Notes: a model not told the origin generated them from the letters alone. A DNA stretch of 64,000 nt from Prochlorococcus sp. AG-436-M02 (GCA_003212515.1 QCPL01000001.1:119001-183000); one strand, 5' to 3'. Numbered from the stretch's first letter, positions 1 to 10,267 are shown. Made by a program: numbers and translations.

Positions 1-392
1 AAATCTACAACTGTTTTTGTTACTTCTACATTGTATTCGTAACTTGCTGGTGTTTTGGCATCAGCTTCCAATGAACCATCCATCATTACTGAAGTGAATC
101 CATTAATTGCAGCTGAATAGCAGGTTGATGGATCATTACCATGATCTTGGTGCATCACTACGGGGATGTTTGGATATGTTTCTGTCGCAGCAATGATTAG
201 GTGGCGAAGGAAAATTTCTCCTGCGTAGGAACGAGCACCCCTTGAGGCTTGAAGAATGACTGGGCTATCGGTTTCTGATGCGGCTTCCATAATCGCCTGC
301 ACTTGCTCAAGATTATTTACGTTGAAAGCTGGTATGCCATAGCCATTTTCGGCAGCATGGTCAAGTAGGAGTCTTAGTGGAACAAGAGCCAT
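1..392 (-). CDS. fba: Fructose-bisphosphate aldolase class II, N-terminal part (cut by window edge)
   Basis: Class II, metal-dependent aldolase that condenses DHAP with glyceraldehyde-3-phosphate, or with erythrose-4-phosphate, in the Calvin cycle and glycolysis. The reverse strand from the ATG at 390-392 reads [19 protein letters not shown], and about 130 residues are present before the window ends. The HQDH motif at residues 81-84 is the family zinc-binding segment. The rest of the gene lies to the left of the window. It sits just downstream of the class I aldolase on the same strand, so both aldolase types are neighbours. The ORF has no internal stop and a clean start; identity is secure from the N-terminus alone. 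Confidence 0.93.
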   Translation of the reverse strand, partial: MALVPLRLLLDHAAENGYGIPAFNVNNLEQVQAIMEAASETDSPVILQASRGARSYAGEIFLRHLIIAATETYPNIPVVMHQDHGNDPSTCYSAAINGFTSVMMDGSLEADAKTPASYEYNVEVTKTVVD

Positions 393-545
393 TGGTTTCT
401 CAGAAAAGTCATGTGAGCCTAAGCGTGGAAAATTGCTAGGCCAAAGGAACAGGACTTTAGAAGATAAAGGTATGAAATGTCACGTCTTTCAGAGACAAAA
501 ACGGCTTTCTTGAGTAAAAGTTATTTTTTAGATAAGTAAAAAATG

Positions 546-1613
546 TCAATATTTATATCCTGCAACGAATAAAGCTTCGTCAGAGGATGGCTGAGATCCC
601 GCTACATAACAACCTTTCGAGGCTTCTGAGTTAGCTTGGGCTCTTGCTAACAGGGCTTTTTGCCCTGCAGTAATATCGTCACCTTTCCAGGCTTTAAGAC
701 AAGAGTGCTGAAGTGCTCTTCCGTAAGAGAATCCGATATTCCAGTTAGCTTTCCTTATGATTTTATTCATTAAGTTTAAATAAACTGAAGCGGCTTCCTC
801 ACTTAGACCACCTGATAGGAAAACAATACCTGGTACGGCTGCAGGCACTGCTCTTTCCATAGTCCTAATAGTTAACTCTGCAATTTTCTCAGGACTTACT
901 TTTTCATTACACTCAGCTCCTTGCACTGTCATTGAAGGTTTAAGGAGAGTCCCTTCTAAATAAACACCATTTTGTTCACATGCCATGTATACCTCTTTGA
1001 TTACTTCCTCTTGCACTTCGGCAGTCTTGTTTATTCCATGTGAGCCATCCATTAGTATTTCTGGCTCAATTATTGGAACTAATCCAGACTCTTGAACTGA
1101 TCTTGCGTACCTTGCTAAACCCCATGCATTTTCTTTAATAGATAATTTTGAGGGACATCCATCTGATGTTATTTGAAGAACAGCTCTCCATTTTGCAAAT
1201 CTTGCACCTTGAGCGTAATAATCAGAAGCTCTTTCAACAAGTCCATCTAGCCCAGAACAAAAAGTTTCAACGTTGTAGCCCCCTGCAAGTGGTCTTAGGC
1301 CTTTGTCTACTTTGATTCCTGGAATAATTCCTAGTTTTTCTAGTTTTGTAACCATAGACTCTCCATCTTTATGGTCCTGAAAAAGTGTTTCCTCAAATAA
1401 GATTGCACCACTTATGTACTCTCCAAGACCTTCTGTGGTAAAGAGTAAGCCTCTATATGCTTTTCTATTGTCTTCTGTATTCTCAACATTTATTGAAGCA
1501 AGTCGTTTCCCTATTGTTTTAGTTGATTCATCTACGGCTAATATTCCTTTCCCAGATTTTGCCAAAGAAGTAGCCGTCTTTTTTAATTCTTCTTTGTAAT
1601 AACTAAGCGTCAT
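546..1613 (-). CDS. fda: Fructose-bisphosphate aldolase class I
   Basis: Class I, Schiff-base aldolase of 355 residues, the usual length for the plant and animal type. Visible active-site features are Asp28 in AVDES, Lys141 in AKWRAVL and the Schiff-base Lys225 in GTLLKPSM. It splits and forms fructose-1,6-bisphosphate in the cytosol without a metal. It is separated from the class II aldolase gene by about 150 bp and reads the same way. Having both classes is typical of marine picocyanobacteria; the class II enzyme is usually taken as the main Calvin-cycle one, so this copy may serve conditional or catabolic flux (inference). Confidence 0.95.
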   Translation of the reverse strand: MTLSYYKEELKKTATSLAKSGKGILAVDESTKTIGKRLASINVENTEDNRKAYRGLLFTTEGLGEYISGAILFEETLFQDHKDGESMVTKLEKLGIIPGIKVDKGLRPLAGGYNVETFCSGLDGLVERASDYYAQGARFAKWRAVLQITSDGCPSKLSIKENAWGLARYARSVQESGLVPIIEPEILMDGSHGINKTAEVQEEVIKEVYMACEQNGVYLEGTLLKPSMTVQGAECNEKVSPEKIAELTIRTMERAVPAAVPGIVFLSGGLSEEAASVYLNLMNKIIRKANWNIGFSYGRALQHSCLKAWKGDDITAGQKALLARAQANSEASKGCYVAGSQPSSDEALFVAGYKY

Positions 1614-1750
1614 TGGTCAAATGTATTTAAAAATTCCAGTAGATTTTTTCAGATCCTGGTTAGGTAATTTTTATTTACTATTCATTTCGAGGTATAAAAA
1701 ATCACTGCTATGAGTTCATATTATATTTTTTAGATTGTTCTTTAAATTAT

Positions 1751-2866
1751 CTATAACTTTAGGCCCATACCTGTATGAGCAGATTCTATTATTTTCTCGC
1801 AAACTATCTGGCTTTTCAGTCCTTCATATAGTCCAGGAATCATTGGGTTACAATTTTTTATTGAATCTGCCCACAGGTTTTGGATTCTCTTGACAGGTGC
1901 AATTCTTCCATCTTCCCATGTTTTATCAAAAACCAAATCATCATCTGGCTTGACTGAGCAAGGTTTGCTTCCTTTTTCTGAATACCAAAGTCCAAATCCA
2001 TGCACATAATCTTTTTGATTGTCACTACCAATTATTAAGGTTCCTTTTTCCCCATATATCTCAATCCAACATCCCCGCCCATTTCTTGATACTGAGGAAA
2101 GAGTTATTTGAGCAGGAACAATTGAGTTAGAGTTAATATCTGATATTTGCAACTGGGCCAAACAAATATCTTCACTTGTTACTTGTTTTATCTTTTTATC
2201 ATTTGGACAATATCTTTCTTTTATTGATGTTGATGTACTCCCTTTAACTTGAATTGTTGGGCCAAAAAACCAATGTAACAAATCAAAAGCATGAGTCCCA
2301 AGAGCTCCAATTACCCCTCCACCCTTTTCTTGTTGAGAGTACCAATTCCAGGCTCTATTCTCATCAGCTCGACTACTCATAATCCAGTCAAGCTTTATAA
2401 GCCAAGGAACTCCTAACAAGTTTTCTTCAATAATTCTTTTTGCCTTCATAAATAGTGGGACAGCTCTATATTCAAAGTCAATAGCTACAGATAGTTTCTT
2501 TCTAATAGAAAGACGTTGTAGCTCTAAGACCTCTTCACTATTTAATGCAACTGGCTTTTCAAGCATTAAATGTTTTCCTGCAGATAATGCTTCACTTGCT
2601 AGCTTGAATCGAAGCTCTGGAGGAGTTGCAATTATGATGGCATCTATCTTTGGATCATTTATTAGAGAATCCCAATCTTGGTAACCTGTTAGGCCATTGT
2701 TTTGATGAAGAACTTCGTTTAGACGTGTTTCTCTTGGATGCCATATTCCTGCTGGTTTTAAGTTGTTGCTGCTATATAAAGCTGGTAAATGAACTTTTTC
2801 TCCAAAACCTAAACCAGCAAGTCCAACATTCAGCTTTGCAGTTTCGCTTTGAATAGAATTTGTCAT
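1751..2866 (-). CDS. Gfo/Idh/MocA family NAD(P)-dependent oxidoreductase
   Basis: Sugar-type dehydrogenase of 371 residues. The N-terminus carries a Rossmann fold with GLAGLGFGE at about residues 15-23, and the family EKP signature is at residues 103-105 (catalytic-site lysine). The C-terminal alpha/beta domain is present to about residue 340. Substrate cannot be read from sequence; relatives act on sugars, inositols, biliverdin-like compounds and UDP-sugars. It follows the accD to aldolase direction but has 389 bp of non-coding DNA upstream, so it probably has its own promoter. The ATG start leaves a 10-residue leader before the fold, which is normal. Confidence 0.85.
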   Translation of the reverse strand: MTNSIQSETAKLNVGLAGLGFGEKVHLPALYSSNNLKPAGIWHPRETRLNEVLHQNNGLTGYQDWDSLINDPKIDAIIIATPPELRFKLASEALSAGKHLMLEKPVALNSEEVLELQRLSIRKKLSVAIDFEYRAVPLFMKAKRIIEENLLGVPWLIKLDWIMSSRADENRAWNWYSQQEKGGGVIGALGTHAFDLLHWFFGPTIQVKGSTSTSIKERYCPNDKKIKQVTSEDICLAQLQISDINSNSIVPAQITLSSVSRNGRGCWIEIYGEKGTLIIGSDNQKDYVHGFGLWYSEKGSKPCSVKPDDDLVFDKTWEDGRIAPVKRIQNLWADSIKNCNPMIPGLYEGLKSQIVCEKIIESAHTGMGLKL

Positions 2867-3255
2867 CTTCCTTTCTTTATTAATTAAAATGTGTTAATTA
2901 AATTATCTCATTATTTGGTTAGTTGTTATTCAACAGCTACATTTATTTTTTGTTTGTGGCATTCTCTTAACTTATGGGTGCTTGAATGGCTTCCTCTTAC
3001 AATCTATATGGATTGATTAAATATAGTTGCAGGATTAGAATCTTTGTGATGAAGGAGTAAATTCAGTCCTAATTAAAACTATTCTATGGCCAGTTGCTTT
3101 TAAACTATCTTGCTAAACTAACTTTTTCATCAAATTAATTTGACTAACTTCTACAAAATTTATTTTTGATTAAGCATTGTTTAAAGTTGTAAATAATATT
3201 AAAATTATAAATTAATAATAAGTTGATTTATCAATATTCTAAGCGGTTCATTTTA
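2867..3255. other. Intergenic gap without a recognisable gene
   Basis: This is 389 bp of AT-rich DNA between accD (right) and the Gfo/Idh gene (left), both on the minus strand. I read both strands and found only ORFs of about ten codons, no tRNA and no clear hairpin terminator. It presumably holds the accD 3' end signals and the promoter of the oxidoreductase gene; a small RNA cannot be excluded. Confidence 0.5.
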
Positions 3256-4134
3256 CTAAATATCCTGAGTGTCTTTCTTATATCCATGCAAGGTTAACAA
3301 AGTACTCAGAGTCTTCCTTAATTGGGTTCGAGGAATAATTTTATCTACAAAACCATGTTCAAGAAGATATTCAGCAGTCTGAAAATTCTCTGGAAGTTTC
3401 TCACGTAGTGTTTGTTCAATTACTCTTCTACCTGCAAAACCAATTAGTGCTTTCGGTTCAGCAAGAATTAAATCACCAAGCATTGCAAAGCTTGCTGTGA
3501 CTCCTCCAGTTGTTGGATGAGTAAGTAGTGGCATATATAAATGCCTGGCTTCCCGATGTCTTTCTAAAGCTCCAGAAATTTTTGCCATTTGCATAAGGCT
3601 TAGCATTCCTTCTTGCATTCTGGCTCCTCCTGAAGCGCAGATAATTAGCAAAGGAAGTTGCGATGAAGTTGCTTTCTCAATGAGCCTTGTTATTTTTTCT
3701 CCTACAACAGACCCCATCGACCCACCCATGAATCTAAAATCCATTACTGCAAGAGCTAATGGAATTTGCTCTACTTGGCAAACGCCTGTTATGACTCCAT
3801 CTTTCATTCCAGTGCTTGCTTGACTTTCTCTCAGCCTGTCTGCATATGCGCGCCTATCTTTAAAACCTAGAGGATCTATTGGAGAAAGGTTCTTGTCCAT
3901 AGGATTGAAACTACCTTTATCAACTAATAGTTTGATTCTTTCCTCGCTGTTAATTCTATTGTGATGACCACAGTTGCTACATACATTGGCATTAGTTAGT
4001 AGATCCTTTCTATAAACAACTTGGCCGCATTCTGGACATTTGCCCCACAAACCATCACTCTCTTCTGTTTCTTGGATAACCTTTCCAACAAACTGATCTT
4101 TTCTTCTTGCTGCAAACCAATCAAAAAGAGACAC
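3256..4134 (-). CDS. accD: Acetyl-CoA carboxylase carboxyltransferase subunit beta
   Basis: Beta subunit of the carboxyltransferase half of acetyl-CoA carboxylase, which makes malonyl-CoA for fatty acid synthesis. It is 292 residues, the normal bacterial size. A four-cysteine zinc ribbon is visible at Cys33, Cys36, Cys52 and Cys55, followed by the crotonase-type carboxyltransferase domain with [12 protein letters not shown] and [10 protein letters not shown]. It partners with AccA encoded elsewhere. It starts with ATG, is the first of several minus-strand genes here, and the downstream A24 peptidase-like gene lies upstream of it by only 34 bp. Confidence 0.97.
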   Translation of the reverse strand: MSLFDWFAARRKDQFVGKVIQETEESDGLWGKCPECGQVVYRKDLLTNANVCSNCGHHNRINSEERIKLLVDKGSFNPMDKNLSPIDPLGFKDRRAYADRLRESQASTGMKDGVITGVCQVEQIPLALAVMDFRFMGGSMGSVVGEKITRLIEKATSSQLPLLIICASGGARMQEGMLSLMQMAKISGALERHREARHLYMPLLTHPTTGGVTASFAMLGDLILAEPKALIGFAGRRVIEQTLREKLPENFQTAEYLLEHGFVDKIIPRTQLRKTLSTLLTLHGYKKDTQDI

Positions 4135-4168
4135 AGGATAAAATTAAATTTAGCTCAGTTAATTAACC

Positions 4169-4774
4169 CTATCTTACAAACAACTGCACAATCCCAAAAT
4201 CTTTGTCCAAAATCCAGACAATTTGAATCGCTATACAGATGAAAGGTGCAAATGGAAACGGTTGCCATGGCTTGATTTTGTTCATGGTGCGTGCAGCAAA
4301 ACTAAATAAACCTGCTGTTATAAAAGCCAGTCCGATAACTGCATAGCTTTTATCTGTTCCAAGAAATGCTCCTGTTAAGGCAAATAACTTGGCATCGCCA
4401 AATCCTACTAAGGTTCTGTTAGCAACTTTCTTTGTTGATATAGACAATGCACCTATGAATGTAAATGCACTAAAAGCGGCTATAAGATGATCTTTTAATT
4501 TTTCATAAGTAAGTTCTAATGGATTTATAAGGACTGATATGACAATAGTTAGAAAAAAAAAATTAAGGTAAGAATCCCTGATTTCCATTCTATCTATATC
4601 CAGAACAGATATACATATTAGTATTGTTGTTATTATTAAATTAATACAATTAGCAAATAATATATCAGTTGAATTGAACCCTTTTAGAAAAGCATATAAA
4701 TAAATGCTGTAAAGGCTAGTAACTGAGAAAATCTTGGCGTTTGTTCTATATTTATGGCTTGCACTTTTGCTCAT
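4169..4774 (-). CDS. A24-family prepilin peptidase-like membrane protein (short form)
   Basis: Polytopic membrane protein of 201 residues with about five or six hydrophobic segments. The two aspartates of A24 aspartic peptidases can be seen: Asp59 or Asp61 in VLDIDRMEIRDS and Asp127 in the GFGD motif (124-127). Full prepilin peptidases are about 250-290 residues and have an N-terminal cysteine-rich methyltransferase-type domain, which is absent here. It could process type IV pilin-like or pseudopilin precursors, or act like archaeal-type or TadV peptidases. No pilin genes lie nearby. Function therefore rests on the motif only. Confidence 0.75.
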   Translation of the reverse strand: MSKSASHKYRTNAKIFSVTSLYSIYLYAFLKGFNSTDILFANCINLIITTILICISVLDIDRMEIRDSYLNFFFLTIVISVLINPLELTYEKLKDHLIAAFSAFTFIGALSISTKKVANRTLVGFGDAKLFALTGAFLGTDKSYAVIGLAFITAGLFSFAARTMNKIKPWQPFPFAPFICIAIQIVWILDKDFGIVQLFVR

Positions 4775-4887
4775 ATCTAATTAATTTTATATTTTAAGTA
4801 TTTGATTTATTAAATACTATAATTATTTAATAAAATATTTTGTTTAATTTAAATAAAGCCAAATTACAACCTTGAGTCCATAAATCG

Positions 4888-5787
4888 CTAAGCTGAATTC
4901 TTCTCTTCAATTAAACGATGGATAATAGGAGTTAAAATTAATTCCATTGCAAAGCCCATTTTCCCTCCGTTAACTACAATACTTGTTGGGCTAGACATGA
5001 ATGAATCATTAATCATTCCAAGTAGATACTGAAAATCAATACCCCATTTTTCCCTTGCTCCTTTCCTGAAATGTATAATTACAAAGCTTTCATCTGGTGT
5101 TGGGATATTTCTGCAAATAAATGGATTTGATGTATCAATTGTTGGGACTCTTTGGAAGTTGATATCTGTTTTACTGAATTGAGGGCAAATATGATTAATG
5201 TAATCAGGCATTCTTCTGAGAATTGTTTCTACAATTGTTTCTGCTGAATAACCCCTTTCCGCGTTATCACGATGTATTTTCTGAATCCATTCAAGATTTG
5301 TGATTGGAACAACACCTACTAGTAGATCAGCATATTTAGCAACGTCATAACCTTCACCAGCAACACCACCATGAAGTCCCTCGTAGAAAAGTACATCAGT
5401 ACTTTTGGGAATTTCTTCCCAGGGGGTAAATTGCCCAGGGCCTAAATTGGTCCCTAATCTTGCATTATGCTCCTCAGCTTCTTCTTGGCTATGAAGATAA
5501 TATCTTTTGCTCCCCCCACCATTCTCCCCATAAGTTTTAAATAGTTCCTCCAGCTTGTCGAATAGATTTGCTTCAGGACCAAAATGTGAAAAGTTTTCTC
5601 CTTTTGCAAGAGCTTCTGCCATTGCTTGCTTCATGGGGCTTCTTTCAAAGCGGTGATAACTATCACCTTCCACAACGGCAGGAACAATATCTTCTCGAGC
5701 GAAAATATGCTCAAAAGCTCTTTTTACTGTGCTAGTTCCGGCTCCTGATGAACCGGTAACAGCTACAACTGGATGACGCTTCGACAT
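4888..5787 (-). CDS. prk: Phosphoribulokinase (short, proteobacterial-like type)
   Basis: Makes ribulose-1,5-bisphosphate from ribulose-5-phosphate and ATP, the Calvin-cycle step feeding Rubisco. The P-loop is GSSGAGTS at residues 12-19 and the EGLHGG segment follows in mid-protein. At 299 residues it matches the short class I enzyme of purple bacteria better than the roughly 330-residue plant and beta-cyanobacterial enzyme. It lacks cysteines in the N-terminal region where the redox-regulatory pair of the longer type lies; cysteines occur only in the second half. It is flanked by leuB upstream and the A24-like gene downstream on the same strand. Confidence 0.95.
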   Translation of the reverse strand: MSKRHPVVAVTGSSGAGTSTVKRAFEHIFAREDIVPAVVEGDSYHRFERSPMKQAMAEALAKGENFSHFGPEANLFDKLEELFKTYGENGGGSKRYYLHSQEEAEEHNARLGTNLGPGQFTPWEEIPKSTDVLFYEGLHGGVAGEGYDVAKYADLLVGVVPITNLEWIQKIHRDNAERGYSAETIVETILRRMPDYINHICPQFSKTDINFQRVPTIDTSNPFICRNIPTPDESFVIIHFRKGAREKWGIDFQYLLGMINDSFMSSPTSIVVNGGKMGFAMELILTPIIHRLIEEKNSA

Positions 5788-5881
5788 CTCCGACCTTACT
5801 TTTAAAATTACTTATAGATTTTCGCAGGTCATAGTCTGTGTAGTTGATTCTTCTAGACAGTTTCTTAATCTTGTTATTTAT

Positions 5882-6970
5882 TTAAAGACCTTCGATGACC
5901 TTGAGAATTTCATCGCCTATTTCTTTACAGCCCACCTTTTTATTTGATTTCTCACTTATTAAATCAACTGTACGGAAACCTTTTTGTAGTACTTCATAAA
6001 CTGCATTTTCTAAATTCTCTGAGGCAATTATTTCATTAAGACTAATTTTCAACATCATTGCTGCAGACAATATCATCGCAATTGGATTTGCTAGATTTTT
6101 ACCGGCTATATCAGGTGCTGATCCATGAACTGGTTCAAAAACACCTGGGCCAGAAGATGATAGAGATGCTGAGGGTAACATGCCTATAGAGCCAGTTAGC
6201 ATTGCTGCTTCGTCACTTAAGATGTCTCCAAATAAATTACTAGTGAGAATGACATCAAACTGATTTGGATTTCTTACTAGTTGCATTGCTGCATTGTCTA
6301 CATATTGATGACTTAGTTCAATATTTGGATACTCATTTACAGTATTAATTATCCTTTCTCTCCAGAGTTGGCTTACATCTAATACGTTTGCTTTGTCAAC
6401 TGAGCATACTTTATTTCTTCTCTTTGCTGCTAATTCAAATGCTATTTTAGCTATCCTATCTATTTCATGACTGCTGTAAGACATAGTGTTAAAGGCTCTT
6501 TCCCTACCATCTTCAAGGGTTATTTTCCCTTTTGGTTTACCAAAATAAATTCCTCCTGTTAATTCTCTTACTACAACAAGATCAACACCTTTAATGAACT
6601 CTTCTTTTAAAGAACTTGATTGAATTAAAGCGTCACATATTTTTACGGGCCTTATATTTGCAAATAGACCTAGCTCTTCTCTTAATTTAAGCAAACCAGT
6701 CTCAGGTCTTTTATCCCTTGGTAATGAATCAAATTTTGGATTCCCAATTGCAGCTAAAAGAACAGCATCAGAGTCTTTACATGCTTTAAGTGTGTCTTCA
6801 GGCAATGGGCTGCCAGTTGATTCAATGGCACTCCCACCAAAATCTTTTTCATCGAATTTAAAAGAAATCCCGTGATTATTTGCCAATGCGACAAGAATAT
6901 TTTGCGTAACTCTTGTGATTTCTGGACCAATACCATCTCCAGGGAGTAAAGCAATTTTGTAAGTTTTCAT
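5882..6970 (-). CDS. leuB: 3-isopropylmalate dehydrogenase
   Basis: Oxidatively decarboxylates 3-isopropylmalate to 2-oxoisocaproate with NAD in leucine biosynthesis. It has 362 residues with LLPGDGIGPE near the N-terminus, the metal-binding segment NLFGDILSDEAAM, and the nucleotide-site stretch EPVHGSAPDIAGK. All are canonical for LeuB rather than isocitrate dehydrogenase. It sits between lpxD and prk on the minus strand; the 49-bp gap to lpxD would allow co-transcription. The start is ATG at 6968-6970. Confidence 0.97.
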   Translation of the reverse strand: MKTYKIALLPGDGIGPEITRVTQNILVALANNHGISFKFDEKDFGGSAIESTGSPLPEDTLKACKDSDAVLLAAIGNPKFDSLPRDKRPETGLLKLREELGLFANIRPVKICDALIQSSSLKEEFIKGVDLVVVRELTGGIYFGKPKGKITLEDGRERAFNTMSYSSHEIDRIAKIAFELAAKRRNKVCSVDKANVLDVSQLWRERIINTVNEYPNIELSHQYVDNAAMQLVRNPNQFDVILTSNLFGDILSDEAAMLTGSIGMLPSASLSSSGPGVFEPVHGSAPDIAGKNLANPIAMILSAAMMLKISLNEIIASENLENAVYEVLQKGFRTVDLISEKSNKKVGCKEIGDEILKVIEGL

Positions 6971-7019
6971 AATTGGAATTGATGTATTTTGTGTACCTAT
7001 AAATACTGACTTTATTTTA

Positions 7020-8048
7020 CTAACTTAATTTCCTTAAAGCTTTTGCAATTTCAGGTAGTTTTTTGAAATTAGCTGCGCATCTTAACCATAGCTTGTTTGG
7101 TATTGCTGGGAAACCACTAATAGTTTGACCATCTTCTATATCTGTATGAATACCACATTTTGAGCTTGCGACTACATTTGAACCAACCTTTACTCTATTT
7201 GCAACACCTACTTGTCCTGCAAGAATAACACCATTGCCTATTATTGCTCCACCTGCAATGCCAACTTGTGAAGCAATTGCACAGTTTTTACCAATATGGA
7301 CACCATGACCTATTTGAACAAGATTGTCTATTTTAGTTCCTGATTTTATAAGAGTTTGTCCAACTGATGGCCGGTCAATTGTTGTTCCACATCCAACTTC
7401 TACATTATTTTCTAGTACAACAATTCCTGTTTGAGGCATTTTTCTCCACCCCCTTTTTGTTGGAATAAAACCAAAACCTTCTGAACCAATTACAGCATTA
7501 GAGTTAACAACACAGTGATCACCCAATTGAGAATTAGGATGAATAACAGAATTTGCATGTAATATATTATTTTTTCCAATATGAACATTCTTATAAATTA
7601 CAACACCTGGATAAATAATAGTATTTTCGTCAATTTTGCTTCCTGATTCAATACATACATTTGCTCCAATAGAAATATTTTTACCTAATTCAACATTATC
7701 TTCTATTACAGCAGACTTATGAATTCCTTTTTTAGGTAAAATTTCAGGGTTTAATTTTTCTAAAACTTCTGCAAATGCAATTCTTGGTTCTGTTACTGCT
7801 ACCCAAGAAATCTTTTTTTCGGTTGCTTTTTTAATTATTGATTCATTTAATGGTACTATTAAAGCAGAAGCTTTTGTGTCGCTAAATTGGTTAAATAAAT
7901 AACTTCCTTCTTCTAAAAAACTGAGTTGATTTTCAGATGCATTCTCAAGTGAGGCTGCTGATATTATATCTGGATTATCAATTAGAGAGAATTTCTTTAC
8001 CCCAGACTCTCCTTTTTCTAGGAATTCTATTAATTGTTTAAAAAACAT
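7020..8048 (-). CDS. lpxD: UDP-3-O-(3-hydroxyacyl)glucosamine N-acyltransferase
   Basis: Third step of lipid A synthesis, acylating the 2-amino group of UDP-3-O-acyl-glucosamine. It has 342 residues. The N-terminal uridine-binding domain (about 1-105) is followed by many left-handed beta-helix hexapeptide repeats (about 106-300), then a C-terminal helix ending near LRKLS. The segment [11 protein letters not shown] holds the conserved catalytic-type histidine of the family. It implies a lipid A-bearing outer membrane. It lies 38 bp upstream of proB's end and reads with the same run of minus-strand genes. Confidence 0.95.
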   Translation of the reverse strand: MFFKQLIEFLEKGESGVKKFSLIDNPDIISAASLENASENQLSFLEEGSYLFNQFSDTKASALIVPLNESIIKKATEKKISWVAVTEPRIAFAEVLEKLNPEILPKKGIHKSAVIEDNVELGKNISIGANVCIESGSKIDENTIIYPGVVIYKNVHIGKNNILHANSVIHPNSQLGDHCVVNSNAVIGSEGFGFIPTKRGWRKMPQTGIVVLENNVEVGCGTTIDRPSVGQTLIKSGTKIDNLVQIGHGVHIGKNCAIASQVGIAGGAIIGNGVILAGQVGVANRVKVGSNVVASSKCGIHTDIEDGQTISGFPAIPNKLWLRCAANFKKLPEIAKALRKLS

Positions 8049-8086
8049 TGTTTTAAATAGGTTGAAGAAAAAAGAAATCCAACATC

Positions 8087-9181
8087 TTAAATAATTAGAT
8101 CACTAGAAAGAACTAAAAAATCTCTATGAACAACTACAGGTGATTGTTCTGATCTTTGTTTATTAATAATTCTATATCTTAAGGCTTCACTGCTTAAAGA
8201 ACTTATCCCTTTGGCAAGTGCATTGCCTTTGGAGTTATAAATTTCAACAGGTTGATTTGCTGAAAAAGTTCCTTCGACATTATTTATTCCTACAAGTAGA
8301 AGAGATGCACCTTTGTTTTGTATTGCATTTGAAGCACCTTCGTCTATAAAAATAATTCCTTGTGTATGTAAAGCATGCGCTAACCAGCTTTTGGTAGATC
8401 CTATAGGTTTTGGACTTGGGTGAAAGACTGTTCCTCCTCTAGATCCGTTTAGTATTGTCTCTAGGATATTTGGATCTCTACCATCTGCAAGCTGAACTGT
8501 TATTCCATTCTTAGTTGCTATTTGAGCAGCAGTTAACTTTGTTCTTATACCGCCTGTTCCCCAATTACTGTCATTTAAAGTTTTATTTTGGATCTCTTTT
8601 AATTCTTTAGCATTGTGAACATCGGTTATAGGCTTTGCTCCCTTATTAGTTTTCGGGTCTGAACAATAGAGTTTATCGATATCAGTTAAGAGGACTAATT
8701 GATCAGCAGAAATTGCAGTTGATACTAAAGCTGAAAGTGTATCGTTATCACCATATTTCAATTCTTCATTAGAAATAGAATCATTTTCATTAATTATAGG
8801 AAGTACTTTCCAGTCAAGAAGTTTTTTAATTGTTAGAGATGCATTTTGAAAGCATTTTTTTGATTCAAAGTCTGAACGAGTTAAAAGTATTTGGGCGACA
8901 TTGAAATTGTACTTTTTCATTGCTTTTTCATACAATGACATTAAATAGCCTTGCCCTACAGCTGCAGAGGCTTGCAAGGAATTAAGATCTATGGGCCTTT
9001 TTTTTAATCCTAGACGATTACAACCTAAACCAACGGCTCCACTGGAAACTAAGATAACTTGATCACCTTTATTTTTTGCTATTGCAATACATCTGCAATA
9101 TGAATTTATCATATTCTCTGTATCAAAATTCTCAGAACCTCTAAGCAAACTTGTCCCTATTTTTATAGTCCATAATTTCAT
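8087..9181 (-). CDS. proB: Glutamate 5-kinase
   Basis: Phosphorylates glutamate as the first step of proline synthesis. It has 364 residues: an amino-acid-kinase domain (about 1-255) with [16 protein letters not shown] and INENDSIS motifs, then a C-terminal PUA domain (about 275-360). The start ATG overlaps the stop of the upstream yqeG gene by four bases (9178-9181), so translation of the two is likely coupled. The start chosen leaves only two residues before the conserved WTIKIGTS strand, which fits the family. Confidence 0.96.
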   Translation of the reverse strand: MKLWTIKIGTSLLRGSENFDTENMINSYCRCIAIAKNKGDQVILVSSGAVGLGCNRLGLKKRPIDLNSLQASAAVGQGYLMSLYEKAMKKYNFNVAQILLTRSDFESKKCFQNASLTIKKLLDWKVLPIINENDSISNEELKYGDNDTLSALVSTAISADQLVLLTDIDKLYCSDPKTNKGAKPITDVHNAKELKEIQNKTLNDSNWGTGGIRTKLTAAQIATKNGITVQLADGRDPNILETILNGSRGGTVFHPSPKPIGSTKSWLAHALHTQGIIFIDEGASNAIQNKGASLLLVGINNVEGTFSANQPVEIYNSKGNALAKGISSLSSEALRYRIINKQRSEQSPVVVHRDFLVLSSDLII

Positions 9182-9687
9182 TTTTTTAAAGCTCCCATTA
9201 ATAAGGATAGTTTAATTTCAAAGTTCTGAACCTTACTATTCAAGTTTGCAAAGCCATCAGAATTTGTTGGCTTAACTAGTATCGTATATATTCCTAAACG
9301 ATTACCAGCTAGAATATCTGTGAATATTCTGTCCCCAATAATAGCTAAGGTTTCTTTTTTTTCTCCAGTTTTATTTATGAAACCTATTAGCTCTTTTCTA
9401 CTAGGCTTGGAAGCCTTGTAGGAATAAGATAAATTTAATTGCTCTGCTATTTTTTTAATCCTATTCTTGGATGGATTATTACTAATAAGATGGATCCTAA
9501 AATAACTCTTTGCTGTATGTATCCAATTTTTTACCGGGATACTAATTTTATGATCTGTCCTTGGAAGCAGTGTTCCATCAACATCTAATAAAAGACATAG
9601 AATTCCTCTTGCTATCAATTCTGAGTGAGGAAGATTGACAATAGAAACACCACTGTTCCAGTTGGGTTCTAGTAATTTTACCTTCAT
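9178..9687 (-). CDS. YqeG-family HAD IIIA-type phosphatase
   Basis: Haloacid-dehalogenase phosphatase of 169 residues. Motif I is DVDGT at residues 35-39 with the nucleophile and acid-base aspartates; motif II is the LISNN segment near 68-72; the lysine motif and the [15 protein letters not shown] motif IV follow. Family members are phosphatases of unclear physiological substrate; plant and cyanobacterial relatives include a plastid phosphatidylglycerophosphate phosphatase type. It overlaps proB by four bases and follows the DUF3727 gene by 5 bp, so these form a transcription unit. Confidence 0.9.
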   Translation of the reverse strand: MKVKLLEPNWNSGVSIVNLPHSELIARGILCLLLDVDGTLLPRTDHKISIPVKNWIHTAKSYFRIHLISNNPSKNRIKKIAEQLNLSYSYKASKPSRKELIGFINKTGEKKETLAIIGDRIFTDILAGNRLGIYTILVKPTNSDGFANLNSKVQNFEIKLSLLMGALKK

Positions 9688-9692
9688 AGGGT

Positions 9693-10229
9693 TTAGAAAT
9701 CTCTTTGTTCAAGTTCTGCTTCTATGAGGGGTTGTATTTTGTCGAAATCTTCTCCTTCAAGTACTATTGCTTCGCCATCTTTTATTTGACCCACTACAAA
9801 AAAAGGATCTAAAGGAATATATAGACCATATTCTTCATCTTCTACTTTGAAATTTACAAGTAATTCATAGAGCTCAGAATCTTCATCAAAGTCTTTCTCT
9901 TCGAGTTCTTCTGGTTCTGGTTCTTCTAATTCTCCTGTAATAGTAAGTGTTACAGCCGAACGAATCAGCTTCAAATCATATTCCTGAAGAACGACATCAG
10001 CGACCTCTAGAATTGGTTCTTTCTTGTCTACGGTTTTTATGAGTTCTGGATCATTTCCTTCTTTTAACCGAAAAAGGGACACAGGTGTATCAACAGGTGT
10101 CAGCAGGACATACTCAATGTTATTAATTGGAACTATTTGCTCTAAAAAACATAGGAGGTCATTGCCATTATTGTCTTTTGCTAGAAGAGTGGGGACTTCA
10201 TTATTTTTTGGAGATTCAGATTCTGACAT
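9693..10229 (-). CDS. DUF3727-family acidic protein
   Basis: 178-residue, very acidic cytosolic-type protein with a glutamate-rich stretch around residues 100-120 (EEPEPEELEEKDFDEDSE). The beginning resembles the beta-rich region shared with DUF1292-type proteins and the whole matches what I recall as the cyanobacterial and plastid DUF3727 family, which has no proven function. It lies between ruvX (38 bp upstream) and yqeG (5 bp downstream), so it is probably in the same operon. No catalytic residues or membrane segments can be seen. Confidence 0.8.
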   Translation of the reverse strand: MSESESPKNNEVPTLLAKDNNGNDLLCFLEQIVPINNIEYVLLTPVDTPVSLFRLKEGNDPELIKTVDKKEPILEVADVVLQEYDLKLIRSAVTLTITGELEEPEPEELEEKDFDEDSELYELLVNFKVEDEEYGLYIPLDPFFVVGQIKDGEAIVLEGEDFDKIQPLIEAELEQRDF

Positions 10230-10267
10230 TAGATTTTAAAAGGATTAATTAAGAACTAAAAGGCCTG

